Below, piece after piece: positions 6,527 through 6,780 of a stretch of DNA of 6,780 bases (its first letter is position 1; each line of letters opens with the position of its first letter). The DNA lies in NCBI GenBank assembly GCA_030150085.1, contig JASLGJ010000311.1:1-6780 (forward strand), given 5' to 3'. This DNA is from Candidatus Elarobacter sp. (GTDB lineage: Bacteria > Vulcanimicrobiota > Vulcanimicrobiia > Vulcanimicrobiales > Vulcanimicrobiaceae). The notes under the pieces are model-generated. The model saw only the letters and a program-made list of their open reading frames with translations. It ran no database searches and was not told where the DNA came from. The position numbers and the translations under genes are program-made.

Positions 6527-6780
<254 letters not shown>

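Overview
The window is very GC-rich DNA with strong third-position G/C bias in every gene. It appears to come from a diderm (Gram-negative type) bacterium, because it encodes a tripartite-type RND efflux pair whose adaptor is a predicted lipoprotein. A deep-branching high-GC diderm lineage such as Eremiobacterota/WPS-2 is my guess from the combination of Uma2-family genes, RND style and base composition. This is an impression, since no rRNA or marker tree is available.

Layout, left to right. (1) Positions 1-1172, plus strand: the 3' part of a bifunctional NAD(P)H-hydrate repair gene (nnr/yjeF type), cut by the left edge. It holds the end of the epimerase domain and the complete ADP-dependent dehydratase domain. 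(2) Positions 1238-2545 and 2550-5768, plus strand: a two-gene efflux operon with a lipoprotein periplasmic adaptor and a 1072-residue HAE-1 type RND transporter, separated by 4 bases. No outer-membrane channel gene is present, so the pump presumably borrows a TolC-like protein encoded elsewhere. (3) Positions 5769-5877: a 109-base intergenic stretch with a plausible promoter, a short palindrome over its -35 and a hairpin just before the ribosome binding site. (4) Positions 5878-6411, plus strand: a stand-alone Uma2-family (DUF820, PD-(D/E)XK fold) protein of 177 residues. It is followed directly by a 31-codon remnant of a second copy of the same gene (6412-6507). (5) Positions 6527-6780, minus strand: the C-terminal BRCT domain of NAD-dependent DNA ligase LigA, convergent with the Uma2 genes and cut by the right edge.

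The genes form three unrelated functional blocks: metabolite repair plus efflux, the Uma2 locus, and DNA ligation. The adaptor and transporter clearly work together. The nnr gene lies 65 bases upstream of the adaptor and may or may not share a transcript with it; an extended -10 element in the gap suggests a separate, possibly leaderless, start for the efflux operon.

I found no CRISPR array, RNA gene, transposase, phage gene or convincing new multi-gene system. The points most worth following up are the truncated tandem Uma2 copy, the structured leader of the intact Uma2 gene, and the possible leaderless extended -10 promoter of the efflux operon.
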